Made by a program: the position numbers and the translations under genes. Below, in pieces: positions 7,304 through 15,259 of a DNA stretch of 32,986 nucleotides. The stretch is from the NCBI GenBank assembly GCA_910586575.1, contig CAJUJQ010000018.1, positions 1 to 32,986 of the forward strand, read 5' to 3'. The stretch is from an uncultured Clostridia bacterium (GTDB lineage: Bacteria; Bacillota; Clostridia; Oscillospirales; Butyricicoccaceae). The stretch's first letter is position 1. Every line of letters begins with the position of its first letter. Below the pieces are notes generated by a model. It was not told the origin of the DNA and did not search any database. It worked only from the letters and a program-made list of their open reading frames with translations.

Positions 7304-8383
7304 TTAGATATAGCCCTCGGCACAGAGGAATTCCGCCATCAGGACGTTGCCGCCCGCCGCGCCGCGTAGCGTATTATGCGCCAGGCTCACAAACTTGTAG
7401 TCATAGATGGGGTCCTCGCGCAGGCGGCCAATCGTGACGCCCATACCGCCGTAAATATCACGGTCGAGCTTGGTCTGCGGGCGGTCCGGCTCGTCGAAGT
7501 AGGTCAGGAAATGCGCGGGCGCGGAAGGCAGCCCCAGCTCCTGCGCGCGCCCTTTATAATTGCGCCAGCGGGAAATGATTTCTTCCTTGGACGCCTTATC
7601 GCGCAGCTTGACAAACGCCGCCGCCATGTGGCCGTCGGTGACCGGCACGCGGATGCACTGCGCCGTAATCCGCGGGGAAACCGCCGGGACAATCACGCCG
7701 TTCTCAACGTGCCCCCAAACCTTCATCGGCTCGTTTTCGCTCTTTTCATCCTCGCCGCCGATGTACGGGATGACATTGTCAATCATCTCCGGCCAAACCT
7801 CGAATGTCTTGCCCGCGCCTGAAATCGCCTGGTAAGTGCATACCGCGACTTCCTCAACGCCCAAATCCCAGATTGCGCTCAGCGCGCCCACATAGGACTG
7901 GATGGAGCAGTTGGACTTCGCCGCGATAAAGCCGCGCGTCGTGCCCAGCCGCTTGCGCTGCGCGTGGATGACCTCGGCGTGCTGCGGGTTGACCTCCGGG
8001 ATAATCATGGGCACGTCCGGCGTCATGCGGTGCGCGCTGTTGTTGGAGCAAACCGGGCACTCCAGCTTTGCGTAGCGTTCCTCCAGGGCACGGATTTCGT
8101 CCTTGGGCATATCGACCGCGCAGAAAATAAAGTCCACCTTGGAAGCCAGCTCCTCCGCGTCCGCCGTGGCGTCCAGCAGCGCCATGTTACGGATATTTTC
8201 GGGGATGGGGCGCGTCATCTTCCAGCGTCCCTCTACCGCTTCGGCGTAGGTTTTGCCCTTGTTCCGCCCGCTCGCGGCAACCGCGGCTACCTCGAACCAC
8301 GGGTGCTTCTCCAATAAAAGGGAAAAACGCTGGCCGACCATGCCGGTCGCGCCGACAATCCCGACCTTGTAATGCTTATTCAT
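7304..8383 (-). CDS. asd: Aspartate-semialdehyde dehydrogenase (archaeal/fungal-like type)
   Basis: Converts aspartyl phosphate to aspartate semialdehyde with NADPH, the branch point for lysine/DAP and threonine/methionine. The protein has 359 residues. The nucleotide motif GATGMVGQ is at 11-18, the catalytic Cys at 159 in SNCSIQ, SGAGKT near 189-193, and the likely catalytic His at 252 in DGHMAA. The segment YIGGEDEKSENEPMKVWG resembles the archaeal/fungal branch rather than the short classical bacterial form. Start: the ATG at 8383 follows AGGAGG; the frame reads upstream to 8446 through the terminator region and that part is rejected. First gene of the operon, it lies directly behind the lysine riboswitch and terminator. 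Confidence 0.94.
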   Translation of the reverse strand: MNKHYKVGIVGATGMVGQRFSLLLEKHPWFEVAAVAASGRNKGKTYAEAVEGRWKMTRPIPENIRNMALLDATADAEELASKVDFIFCAVDMPKDEIRALEERYAKLECPVCSNNSAHRMTPDVPMIIPEVNPQHAEVIHAQRKRLGTTRGFIAAKSNCSIQSYVGALSAIWDLGVEEVAVCTYQAISGAGKTFEVWPEMIDNVIPYIGGEDEKSENEPMKVWGHVENGVIVPAVSPRITAQCIRVPVTDGHMAAAFVKLRDKASKEEIISRWRNYKGRAQELGLPSAPAHFLTYFDEPDRPQTKLDRDIYGGMGVTIGRLREDPIYDYKFVSLAHNTLRGAAGGNVLMAEFLCAEGYI

Positions 8384-8447
8384 TGTAAGATTCCTCCTAA
8401 TATAGACAGATATAGAAAATTTGATAGATCCTGACGCAGAAAACATG

Positions 8448-8473
8448 AAAAATACCGGTTGAAAAACCGGTAT
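8448..8473 (-). terminator. Riboswitch-controlled terminator before asd
   Basis: On the minus strand ATACCGGTT and AACCGGTAT form a tight hairpin followed by five T, about 65 bp before the asd start and just downstream of the riboswitch aptamer. Its position indicates premature termination when lysine is bound. Confidence 0.8.
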
Positions 8474-8524
8474 GAACTATACTATAATAGAAAAGAACAG
8501 CATCGCTGGAAAAATGCTCTCATC

Positions 8525-8706
8525 TATCCAGATAGCGCTCCACCGGCATTTTCATGCTGATGACAGACGAAAGGATGTTTTCCGTTCCGTCCAGCAGCCC
8601 CCGTCCGTAACCGGGTCCTGCTTCGGCGGCGTCCCCTTTCCGGCCTGTTCGTAGGAATTACGGTCCCTTGCAGGCAATACTTTTGAAAGCCGCGCCTCTA
8701 TCTTCG
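8525..8706 (-). ncRNA. Lysine riboswitch (L-box)
   Basis: The minus-strand leader of asd carries the L-box hallmarks in order: GATAGAGGCGCG, AAAAGTA, GGAAAGGGG-CGCCGCCGAAG and GGTGGAGCGCTATCTGG. The ends GATAG/CTATC with GCGC form P1. A separate hairpin (AGCATTTTTCC...GATGCT) and then the terminator at 8448-8473 follow, the normal layout for transcriptional control. Lysine would be expected to switch the whole asd-dapA-dapB operon off. Confidence 0.92.
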
Positions 8707-8736
8707 ATTGTATTGCGTGGATTACGGATATTCCTT

Positions 8737-8765
8737 ATTGTAAATTACCCTACCGCATTTGTCAA
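8737..8765 (-). promoter_or_regulatory. Promoter of the asd-dapA-dapB operon
   Basis: On the minus strand TTGACA (8760-8765), 17 bp and TACAAT (8737-8742) lie about 30 bp before the first conserved base of the riboswitch. This is an excellent sigma-A match. Confidence 0.85.
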
Positions 8766-8772
8766 TCAATTA

Positions 8773-8800
8773 TCGCCAAAAATCTGCTGATTTTTGGCGA
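8773..8800. promoter_or_regulatory. Perfect 12-bp inverted repeat between divergent asd and SpoIID genes
   Basis: TCGCCAAAAATC and GATTTTTGGCGA surround a TGCT loop without mismatch. It lies eight bases upstream of the -35 of the lysine operon promoter and about 50 bp before the SpoIID-family start. Without a T-run after it on the plus strand it is more likely a protein-binding dyad than a terminator. Confidence 0.4.
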
Positions 8801-8850
8801 GTGGGATACCGTTGCCTTTGTATCCCTGTTCTTGGAAAGGAGTTGGTTCT

Positions 8851-10248
8851 TTGAAACGGATTCTTGCCGTTTTCCTTACCGTCATGCTCTGCGCCGGATT
8901 GCTCCCGCGCGCGGGCGCTGCCGAACACGTGAGCACCCTGCGGGTGGGCCTGCACTATGGCTCGGGGGTGCTGAACGCCGCTTCGGTCTCCAGCGCGGAC
9001 GGCGGGGGCTTTACGGTCGGCTGCTATGACGGACGGAATTTCCAGTCGCGCACGACCATTTCTAACAGCCGCCTGCGCGTCAGCGCGTCCGGCAAGTCGG
9101 TCACCATCACCGACGCCGGTACCGGCACGGCAATCTATACCGGTAAGGACGATAACCTGGCGCTGCGCCCCAACGGAGGACAGGCCAAGTGCCAGGATAC
9201 CAGCTATCGGGGCGACCTGGTTTTTGCCGCATCGGGCGGCCAGCTCACCGTGATGAATTATATCGGGATTGAGGATTATGTCAAGGGCGTGCTGCCGAAC
9301 GAAATGGTTCCCAGCTGGCATATTGAGGCACTCAAGGCGCAGGCCGTCTGCGCGCGTTCCTACGCGCTCAGCTCGATTAACAAGCATCAGTCGCGCTACG
9401 GCTTCGATGTCTGCGACGGTACTGACTGCCAGGTCTACCGCGGCACCACCAACACGACGAACCAGTCGGACAGCGCGGTGACCGCCACCGCCGGCGAATA
9501 CCTGACCTATAACGGCGAGCTTGCCACCACCTACTTTTTTTCGTCCGACGGCGGCGCGACCGAGGACGCGGTCAATGTCTGGGGCACCGAGGTCGGCTAC
9601 CTCAAGGGCGTGCCCGACCCCTATGAAAACCTGGACGCCGCGGACAACGGGCGCTGGACAAAGACGCTGACCGCGGGTGAGGTCGCGAACAAGCTGCGCG
9701 CGGCCGGCTATTCCATCGGCACGGTCAGCAATGTTGCCATCACCAAGCGCACCGCTATGGACAATGTGAATGAAGTCACCGTCACTGATACCAAGGGTTC
9801 CAAGGTCGTTCTCAAGCGGCAGGCGTGCCGCACCGTGTTCGGCGTGAACAGCATCCGTTATTCCATCAACGGGCAGAGCGGCGGCTCGGGCGCCCCGGTC
9901 AAAACCGACACAACCGTGCTGACACCGGCTCCGCCTGCCGCGCCGGAAACCGCCCCGCTCCCCTCCGCCAACCCGCTTGATACCGTCGAACCGACCAATT
10001 ACATATCCGGCAGCTCGGCTGCGGGACCGTATCCGCGTTTTGCCGCCGCTGTCATCGGCGCAACCGGCGACGCGCTCAGGCAATACCTAAAAGCCTACGG
10101 CGCGACCAGTTCCTTTACCTTTGCCGGGACAGGCTGGGGGCACAACGTCGGCATGAGCCAATACGGCGCAAAGGGCATGGCGGAGCTGGGCTTTGGTTAT
10201 CAGGAAATCCTGCATTACTACTTTACCGATGTGCAAATCCAGAAATAA
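8851..10248 (+). CDS. Secreted SpoIID/LytB domain protein
   Basis: A predicted exported peptidoglycan-acting protein of the SpoIID/LytB family (SpoIID is a lytic transglycosylase of forespore engulfment). The protein has 465 residues. A Sec signal peptide covers about residues 1-24 (KR followed by a hydrophobic run, ending AGA). The SpoIID core follows: IEDYVKGVLPNEM, then LKAQAVCARSYAL, then the C-terminal GWGHNVGMSQYGAKGMAE near the end. A Pro/Ala/Thr-rich insert lies around residues 350-395. Start: TTG at 8851, eight bases after AAAGGAG, gives the clean signal peptide; an in-frame upstream ATG at 8794 would bury it. It could be spoIID itself or a paralogue; no spoIIIE or spoIIQ-type genes are nearby. 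queA follows after 12 bp. Confidence 0.88.
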   Translation: MKRILAVFLTVMLCAGLLPRAGAAEHVSTLRVGLHYGSGVLNAASVSSADGGGFTVGCYDGRNFQSRTTISNSRLRVSASGKSVTITDAGTGTAIYTGKDDNLALRPNGGQAKCQDTSYRGDLVFAASGGQLTVMNYIGIEDYVKGVLPNEMVPSWHIEALKAQAVCARSYALSSINKHQSRYGFDVCDGTDCQVYRGTTNTTNQSDSAVTATAGEYLTYNGELATTYFFSSDGGATEDAVNVWGTEVGYLKGVPDPYENLDAADNGRWTKTLTAGEVANKLRAAGYSIGTVSNVAITKRTAMDNVNEVTVTDTKGSKVVLKRQACRTVFGVNSIRYSINGQSGGSGAPVKTDTTVLTPAPPAAPETAPLPSANPLDTVEPTNYISGSSAAGPYPRFAAAVIGATGDALRQYLKAYGATSSFTFAGTGWGHNVGMSQYGAKGMAELGFGYQEILHYYFTDVQIQK

Positions 10249-10260
10249 GGACGCGTCCCT

Positions 10261-11289
10261 ATGAAAAAAAGTGATTTTTACTTTGACCTGCCCGAGCGCC
10301 TGATTGCGCAGACCCCGTTGGAGCGGCGGGACAGCTCACGGCTGATGGTCACCCACCGGCAGTCGGGCACGGTCAGCCACCGGCATTTCAGCGACCTGCC
10401 CGAATACCTCCGGGCGGGTGACTGCCTGGTGCTGAACAATTCCCGCGTCATCCCCGCGCGGCTGATGGGGCTGGCCGAGGGGCGCACCACCCCGATCGAG
10501 GTCGTCCTGCTGAACGATAAAGGCGGAGGCTTGTGGGAGTGCCTGACCCGCCCCGGCAAAAAAACGCGCGAGGGCGTGAAGCTCTCCTTCGGGGACGGGC
10601 TGCTCACCGCCGAGGTCGAGGCCGTCAACCCCGCCGACGGCAACCGTTTCATCCGCTTCCATTATGACGGCGTTTTCCTGGAGCTGCTGGACCGGCTTGG
10701 CTCCATGCCCCTGCCCCCCTATATCAAGGCAAAGCTCGACGACCCGGAGCGTTATCAGACGGTATATTCCAAAACCCCCGGTTCGGCGGCTGCCCCCACG
10801 GCGGGGCTGCACTTTACCAAAGAGCTGCTGGACGCGATCGCCCAAAAGGGCGTGAAGCTGGCTTATGTGACGCTGCATGTCGGGCTGGGCACCTTCCGCC
10901 CGGTCAAGTCCGAGGAAATCACCGGCCATATCATGCATTCGGAATTCTATCAGATGGACGAGCAGGCCGCGCGCACCATCAATGAAACCCGCGAATCCGG
11001 GCATGATATTTTCGCGGTCGGCACCACGGCATGCCGCACGCTGGAAACCATCGCCGACGAAGCCGGGCAGGTGCGCGCACAAAGCGGCTGGACCGATATC
11101 TTCATCTATCCCGGCTACCGGTTCAAGGCGGTTGACCACCTGATTACCAACTTCCATTTGCCGGAATCTACGCTGATGATGCTGATTTCCGCGTTTGCCG
11201 GGCGTGAACTGGTGATGGATGTTTATCGGCAGGCGATTGGAGCCGAGTACCGGTTTTTCTCCTTCGGCGATTCGTGCCTGTTTCTGTAA
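10261..11289 (+). CDS. queA: tRNA preQ1(34) S-adenosylmethionine ribosyltransferase-isomerase
   Basis: Transfers and isomerises the ribosyl part of SAM onto preQ1 in tRNA, making epoxyqueuosine, the penultimate step of queuosine synthesis. The protein has 342 residues, the usual length. Family signatures are present: the N-terminal DFYFDLPERLIAQTPLERRDSSRLM, NNSRVIPARL, PLPPYIK, APTAGLHFT, HVGLGTFRPV and the C-terminal FIYPGYRF and TNFHLPESTLMMLISAF. The ATG at 10261 is preceded by a weak AAGGA. It is 12 bp behind the SpoIID-domain gene, so probably cotranscribed, and is followed by a strong terminator. No other queuosine genes (tgt, queG) are in the window. Confidence 0.97.
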   Translation: MKKSDFYFDLPERLIAQTPLERRDSSRLMVTHRQSGTVSHRHFSDLPEYLRAGDCLVLNNSRVIPARLMGLAEGRTTPIEVVLLNDKGGGLWECLTRPGKKTREGVKLSFGDGLLTAEVEAVNPADGNRFIRFHYDGVFLELLDRLGSMPLPPYIKAKLDDPERYQTVYSKTPGSAAAPTAGLHFTKELLDAIAQKGVKLAYVTLHVGLGTFRPVKSEEITGHIMHSEFYQMDEQAARTINETRESGHDIFAVGTTACRTLETIADEAGQVRAQSGWTDIFIYPGYRFKAVDHLITNFHLPESTLMMLISAFAGRELVMDVYRQAIGAEYRFFSFGDSCLFL

Positions 11290-11295
11290 CAGGTA

Positions 11296-11333
11296 CCGGA
11301 GCCTTCCCCTGAACGGAAGGCTCCGGCTTTTTT
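11296..11333 (+). terminator. Terminator after queA
   Basis: A perfect 12-bp stem, CCGGAGCCTTCC with GGAAGGCTCCGG, with a 7-nt loop and six T, begins six bases after the queA stop. Confidence 0.92.
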
Positions 11334-11388
11334 GATGCCTTAATACAGTTTATGCGGCGGATTTTATAGGATTCCAATTATTCCCATC

Positions 11389-11417
11389 TTGTTATTTGCC
11401 ACAAAACCTGTTATAAT
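11389..11417 (+). promoter_or_regulatory. Promoter of the SLH protein gene
   Basis: TTGTTA (11389-11394), 17 bp and a perfect TATAAT (11412-11417) lie about 65 bp before the start codon. Confidence 0.65.
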
Positions 11418-11480
11418 TGATATGCAGTACCGGGAGGCTGGCAGGCACCCGGAATCAACTTCCTTCGGAGGAAATGACGG

Positions 11481-12761
11481 ATGAAAAAATGGAAACGGCT
11501 GCTGCTCACGGGGATTGCCGCCTGTACCACGATGGTAATGAGCGCGTCAGCCGCAAGCTTTGAACAGGCGGCAGACGCTTTAAAGGCAATGGGGCTGTTC
11601 GCGGGCACCAGCACCGGTTATGAGCTTGACCGCGCCCCCACCCGCGCCGAAGCGGCAACCATGCTCGTGCGCCTGCTCGGCAAAACCGCAGAAGCGGAGG
11701 CGCTCTGGGCTTCCGGCAGCGCCTCCTTTGTGTTCCGAGACATGGACGATTTCGATTGGGCGCAGCCCTATGTGCATTGGCTGTCCCGCAGCGGCCTGGC
11801 AGCGGGTACCTCCGCCGACCGGTTTTCGCCGTCCGCGCCCTGCACGGCGCAAATGTATGCGGCGTTCCTGCTGCGCGCGCTGGGTTATTCCGAAACCGTC
11901 GGGGATTTTACCTTTGACAACGCGATTTCCTTTGCGCGCAGCCACGGTGTCATTAACAGCGCAAATTACGACCCATCGGTCTTTCTGCGCGACCATGTGG
12001 TCGCCGCCAGCTACACCGCCCTTGCCGCCGCCACCAAAGGCGGGGAGGACGACCTGCTGACCAAGCTGGTCCGTGACGGCGCGGTCAGCCAGTCCGCAGC
12101 CTCGGCGGCCTTGCAGGAATTTTCCGATTACCGCGGTTACGCGCGGGTGATGCAGGCGGTTCCGGACGGCATTGCAATGCAGAATGTCACCTCCTTTTCC
12201 GCCAGCGGCGGGCTGACGCTGGACATTGCGGCGGTGTCCGAAGCCAAGATGCGCGGAAATGCGATGTCCTCCAAAAGCTCGCTGACAATTACCCTGCCGG
12301 GGGAAAACCCCTTCGTTCAGGAACGGAACAGCTATTTTGCCGACGGGCGCTGGTATACCAATGTTGACGGCGCGAAAACGTGGCGCGCCTTGGGCAGTAT
12401 GCCCGCCGTCCGCCCCGAGGCCGTCCCGCTCGTGCTGATTGACGAAATCCGCGCGGAAAATGCCGAGTACATCCTGGCCTATAACGCCGCAGGGCGCGCC
12501 TATTATCAGGCCCAGCTCTGGCAGCTGTTGCAGACCGGCGCGCCTGCACTGCGCGACCTGACCATCACCGGACTGAATTCCGAGGTGCGGGTCAAGGATG
12601 GGGCGCTCGCCGCCCTGTCTACCGGCATCACCGCCAGCGCCACGCTGGAAAACAGCACGGTTAACATTCGCGCCCAGCAGAGCAGCAGCATTTCCGAAAC
12701 CGGAAACGGGGTTTCGGTGACAGTGCCGGAGGGGCTTTCCACCTATACGCAAGCCACCTGA
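11481..12761 (+). CDS. Secreted S-layer homology (SLH) domain protein
   Basis: A 426-residue exported protein. A signal peptide covers about residues 1-25 (KKWKR, a hydrophobic stretch, then ASA-A). Residues 25-150 hold SLH-type repeats: a first one around PTRAEAATMLVRLLG, then a fuller one, FRDMDDFDWAQPYVHWLSRSGLAAGTSADRFSP and on to MYAAFLLRALGY. SLH domains bind secondary cell-wall polymers, so the protein is likely wall-anchored. The C-terminal half (about 225-426) is beta-rich, and the stretch with YFADGRWYTNVDG resembles the fold seen in DUF6612-type lipoproteins (tentative). GGAGGA lies before the ATG. It is a single gene between a terminator and a bidirectional terminator. Function beyond wall binding is unknown. 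Confidence 0.85.
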   Translation: MKKWKRLLLTGIAACTTMVMSASAASFEQAADALKAMGLFAGTSTGYELDRAPTRAEAATMLVRLLGKTAEAEALWASGSASFVFRDMDDFDWAQPYVHWLSRSGLAAGTSADRFSPSAPCTAQMYAAFLLRALGYSETVGDFTFDNAISFARSHGVINSANYDPSVFLRDHVVAASYTALAAATKGGEDDLLTKLVRDGAVSQSAASAALQEFSDYRGYARVMQAVPDGIAMQNVTSFSASGGLTLDIAAVSEAKMRGNAMSSKSSLTITLPGENPFVQERNSYFADGRWYTNVDGAKTWRALGSMPAVRPEAVPLVLIDEIRAENAEYILAYNAAGRAYYQAQLWQLLQTGAPALRDLTITGLNSEVRVKDGALAALSTGITASATLENSTVNIRAQQSSSISETGNGVSVTVPEGLSTYTQAT

Positions 12762-12809
12762 ACGCGCACAGCGGGCAGTCCTGCATTCCCTTCTTTTGAA
12801 AACGCAAAA

Positions 12810-12861
12810 CAGAAAAAACAGCTGTGGCTCTGGCAATACAGGACCGCAGCTGTTTTTTCTG
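12810..12861. terminator. Bidirectional terminator between SLH and MFS genes
   Basis: CAGAAAAAACAGCTG and CAGCTGTTTTTTCTG form a 15-bp perfect stem with T-runs on both strands. It lies between two convergent genes and can serve both. Confidence 0.88.
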
Positions 12862-12873
12862 CAAAATTGAAAT

Positions 12874-14103
12874 TTATATCTCAAGCGAAGCAAAAAAGCC
12901 TTTGGCGCGCCAGCCGATGACAACGATGACAACGGCAGTCGGAATCAGAACCAGCGAAGCGCTGCACCAATCAAACAGGAATCCATACAGAATCTGCCCA
13001 ACGGGCTGGGCACACAGCGACACCGCCGAAGTATACGCCATCATCTTCCCGATCAAATGATTCGGCGTGCGCTGCTGAATCATGGAAACCGCAAAGATGG
13101 AAAAAACCGTCACCGCCGCCTGCATCCCACAAAACGCGGCAATCAGCACCGCGTATCTTACCGCAGTGCCAGCCGGAAGCAGGAACGCCAGCCCGGCAGG
13201 CAGCGCAAAAACCCCCGGCGCGGCCAGCAGAAGCGACAGGCTGCGCAGCTTCAGCTTCCCGACCAGGAAACCGGCGGCAGCGCTTCCCAAAACCGCCGCG
13301 ACCGCCATCGCGCTTTCCGCCGCGCCATAGTGCGCCGCGCCCAATCCAAGGACATTGCGGATGAGGTACGGAAACCCGACCATCGTTATCCCCATCACAA
13401 AGGCCCCGGAAAGCGCAGCCAAAAGCAGCATTTTCAGGATTACGGGCTGTTCCTTCCGGATAAAATGCAGACTTTCGGAAAAGTCCTGTTTCACCACCGC
13501 GCGGACAGGCTGCTTTATTCCGGTAAGCTGGCTACCGTCCAGCCGGATAAAGGACTCAAACAGCGCGGTTATCAGAAAGCAGAGCGCACAGGCATTCATC
13601 ACCGGCCGCACGCCGAAGGCGGTATACAGCAGGCTGCCCAGCATCGGGCACGCCAACGCGGAAACCGCAGCCACCTGATTGACCGCCGCATTCCCCTTCA
13701 GGATATTGTCACCGGACAGCATCGTCGGAATGCAGGCCTGCACGGCGGGTGTCTCAAAGGCACCGGAAACCGAGAGCAGGGCCAGTAAAATGCCAATTAC
13801 AAAAAGGGCGTTCTCCCCGCGAAAGAAAACGACGGTGCACAGAACGGAAACGCCGTTAAAGATATCCAATCCCACCATAATGTTCCGCTTGTTTACGCGG
13901 TCCGCCACGATGCCGCCGAACGGGGTCAGCAAAACAGCGGGAACCGTCGCGGCGGAAAGGATTGCGGCGAAAACAGCCGCCGAACCGGTTGTTTCAAGCA
14001 CATACATGGACACCGCCAGCTTTAAGATAAAATTGCCCGCCAGGGAGCTGAGCTGCCCCAAAATCAGCAGCGCGAAATTCCTCGTCAACAGCTTTTGTTC
14101 CAT
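12874..14103 (-). CDS. MFS efflux transporter
   Basis: A 409-residue integral membrane protein with about 12 hydrophobic segments and the family signature GGIVADRVNKR at residues 63-73 between TM2 and TM3. It resembles the MFS_3/macrolide-efflux-like branch of proton-driven exporters. The second gene of a two-gene unit, it starts nine bases after the stop of a TetR-family regulator, with GGGGG close before the ATG. The arrangement implies a drug or toxic-metabolite exporter induced by its own substrate through the regulator. The substrate cannot be named. A shared bidirectional terminator follows. Confidence 0.85.
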   Translation of the reverse strand: MEQKLLTRNFALLILGQLSSLAGNFILKLAVSMYVLETTGSAAVFAAILSAATVPAVLLTPFGGIVADRVNKRNIMVGLDIFNGVSVLCTVVFFRGENALFVIGILLALLSVSGAFETPAVQACIPTMLSGDNILKGNAAVNQVAAVSALACPMLGSLLYTAFGVRPVMNACALCFLITALFESFIRLDGSQLTGIKQPVRAVVKQDFSESLHFIRKEQPVILKMLLLAALSGAFVMGITMVGFPYLIRNVLGLGAAHYGAAESAMAVAAVLGSAAAGFLVGKLKLRSLSLLLAAPGVFALPAGLAFLLPAGTAVRYAVLIAAFCGMQAAVTVFSIFAVSMIQQRTPNHLIGKMMAYTSAVSLCAQPVGQILYGFLFDWCSASLVLIPTAVVIVVIGWRAKGFFASLEI

Positions 14104-14112
14104 CGCGGCCCC

Positions 14113-14760
14113 CTATCCTTCCGAGGGGAACGCCCGGAAAAGCTGTTCGGTTTGTGCAATCCGCTCAGCGTCAATCACCGGCAAACCCATAGCGGCAAGC
14201 ATATCCGCAGCAAAATGAAGCTTGTGCGAGATTTCCTCCGCGGTCGCGGGAAACACGGAGGGCAGCAGCCAGAAATCAAGCAGCGGCAACAGTTCGGCAA
14301 GCTCCCTCGCATATGCCGTTTGAATGGAACCGTCCCGCGCCCCGTCTTCCAGCAGATCCCGCCAGAGCGGCGTTAAAACACGCCGGTTTTCGGCAATCGC
14401 CGCCGCTAAAATGCGGGGGTCCTTCAGAATCGGGATGGCCTGCATACTCAGGTTTCCCCGCGCCGTGTCAGATTGGTTCAGCGCGAGCAGCTCCCGGATT
14501 TTTTGCAGGGCATTCAAATCGGTGCGCTTCCTGACCGCTTCAAACGGGTTGTTTTCCAGAAACATCCGGTCACAGATGGCTTGCAGGAGTTCCCCCTTGC
14601 TGTCAAAAAATCGGTAAAACATCCCCTTTGCGCCGCCTGCGGCCTTCATGATATCGGTGACGGAAGTCTCTTCATAGCCGTTCGATAAGAACAGCGTTTG
14701 CGCCGCGCGCATGATTTCGTCCCGCCATTCCCCTGGCGTTTTTTTCACCGGACGCGCCAA
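14113..14760 (-). CDS. TetR family transcriptional regulator
   Basis: A 215-residue repressor with an N-terminal helix-turn-helix (residues about 14-60, including GYEETSVTDIMKAAGGAKGMFYRFFDSKGELL) and a helical ligand-binding C-terminal part. Start: TTG at 14760, seven bases after AAGGAGGG, gives MARPVKKTPGEW, a normal TetR N-terminus. It precedes the MFS gene by nine bases and shares its transcript. A near-perfect 21-bp dyad directly after its -10 (14783-14803) is the obvious autoregulatory operator, so the pair is likely derepressed by a compound the pump exports. Confidence 0.92.
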   Translation of the reverse strand: MARPVKKTPGEWRDEIMRAAQTLFLSNGYEETSVTDIMKAAGGAKGMFYRFFDSKGELLQAICDRMFLENNPFEAVRKRTDLNALQKIRELLALNQSDTARGNLSMQAIPILKDPRILAAAIAENRRVLTPLWRDLLEDGARDGSIQTAYARELAELLPLLDFWLLPSVFPATAEEISHKLHFAADMLAAMGLPVIDAERIAQTEQLFRAFPSEG

Positions 14761-14782
14761 TTCTTATCCCTCCTTTGATTTG

Positions 14783-14803
14783 TTATTGACCATTGGTCGA
14801 TAA
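14783..14803 (-). promoter_or_regulatory. Operator for the TetR-family regulator
   Basis: A 21-bp dyad centred on 14793 has half-sites TTAT-Y-GACCA and its mirror TGGTC-R-ATAA; only the Y/R pair breaks perfect symmetry. It begins three bases downstream of the -10, where bound repressor would block the transcription start. The link to this TetR protein is inferred from position. Confidence 0.75.
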
Positions 14804-14805
14804 CT

Positions 14806-14834
14806 ATTATAGCGAGGGAAACGTTTCTTGTCAA
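14806..14834 (-). promoter_or_regulatory. Consensus promoter of the TetR-MFS operon
   Basis: On the minus strand TTGACA (14829-14834), exactly 17 bp and TATAAT (14806-14811): both hexamers match consensus perfectly. Such a strong promoter makes sense only under tight repression, as the adjacent dyad suggests. Confidence 0.9.
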
Positions 14835-14847
14835 GGGGTATCCCAAA

Positions 14848-14875
14848 AGAAAAAGCCCCGCCCGTTTGGGACGAG
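14848..14875 (-). terminator. Weak terminator-like stem after the DUF3795 gene
   Basis: On the minus strand TCGTCCC-AAAC-GGGCGGGG, with an internal mismatch, is followed by CTTTTTC. The stem is poor, but its position after the stop fits. Confidence 0.35.
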
Positions 14876-14898
14876 ACATTTTCTATCTGCGGCGGCGC

Positions 14899-15165
14899 TT
14901 AATTGCTGCCGCCCCGCCAAGCCTCACACTGTGTAATCCGTTTGCCGTCGTCCCCCTGCTCCTTGTCGAACGCAAATTGACGCAGCAGCCCGCAGGGGAA
15001 TTCACTGCATTCCCCGCAGTGCGCGTGCTGTTTACCTTCACAGCATACCTTGACGGGGCAGCTGTCGCCCCAGAACGGTTTTTCCATCCGCGTGCAGCCG
15101 GGGCAGGGAATCTGCGTCCGGTATTGGCATTCGCCGCACAGCAGGCCGCATCTGGATTCTATCAT
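14899..15165 (-). CDS. Small cysteine-rich DUF3795-type protein
   Basis: An 88-residue soluble protein with twelve cysteines in spaced pairs: CGLLCGEC near the N-terminus, then CPGC, CPVKVCC, CGECSEFPC and a last Cys near residue 81. This is the pattern of DUF3795 proteins, thought to bind zinc; their role is unknown. GGGAGG lies seven bases before the ATG. It lies 94 bp downstream of the WYL regulator on the same strand and may be cotranscribed with it. An iron-sulfur protein is the other reading of so many cysteines. Confidence 0.8.
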   Translation of the reverse strand: MIESRCGLLCGECQYRTQIPCPGCTRMEKPFWGDSCPVKVCCEGKQHAHCGECSEFPCGLLRQFAFDKEQGDDGKRITQCEAWRGGSN

Positions 15166-15259
15166 AGAAAGGCCTCCCTTCTTTCGGATTTGACGCCATT
15201 CTACCAGAAGAAACAGGACAACAGCCTGTCATGTTCCGTAATTTCCCAGCCTCATTCGG

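Noticed and set aside
8770..10083. 437-codon minus-strand frame opposite the SpoIID-domain gene
   Set aside because: Arg/Gly/Ala-rich antisense shadow in GC-rich DNA; the plus strand encodes a clear signal peptide and the SpoIID signatures.
11580..12932. 450-codon minus-strand frame opposite the SLH protein gene
   Set aside because: It crosses the bidirectional terminator and overlaps the end of the MFS gene; the composition is shadow-like.
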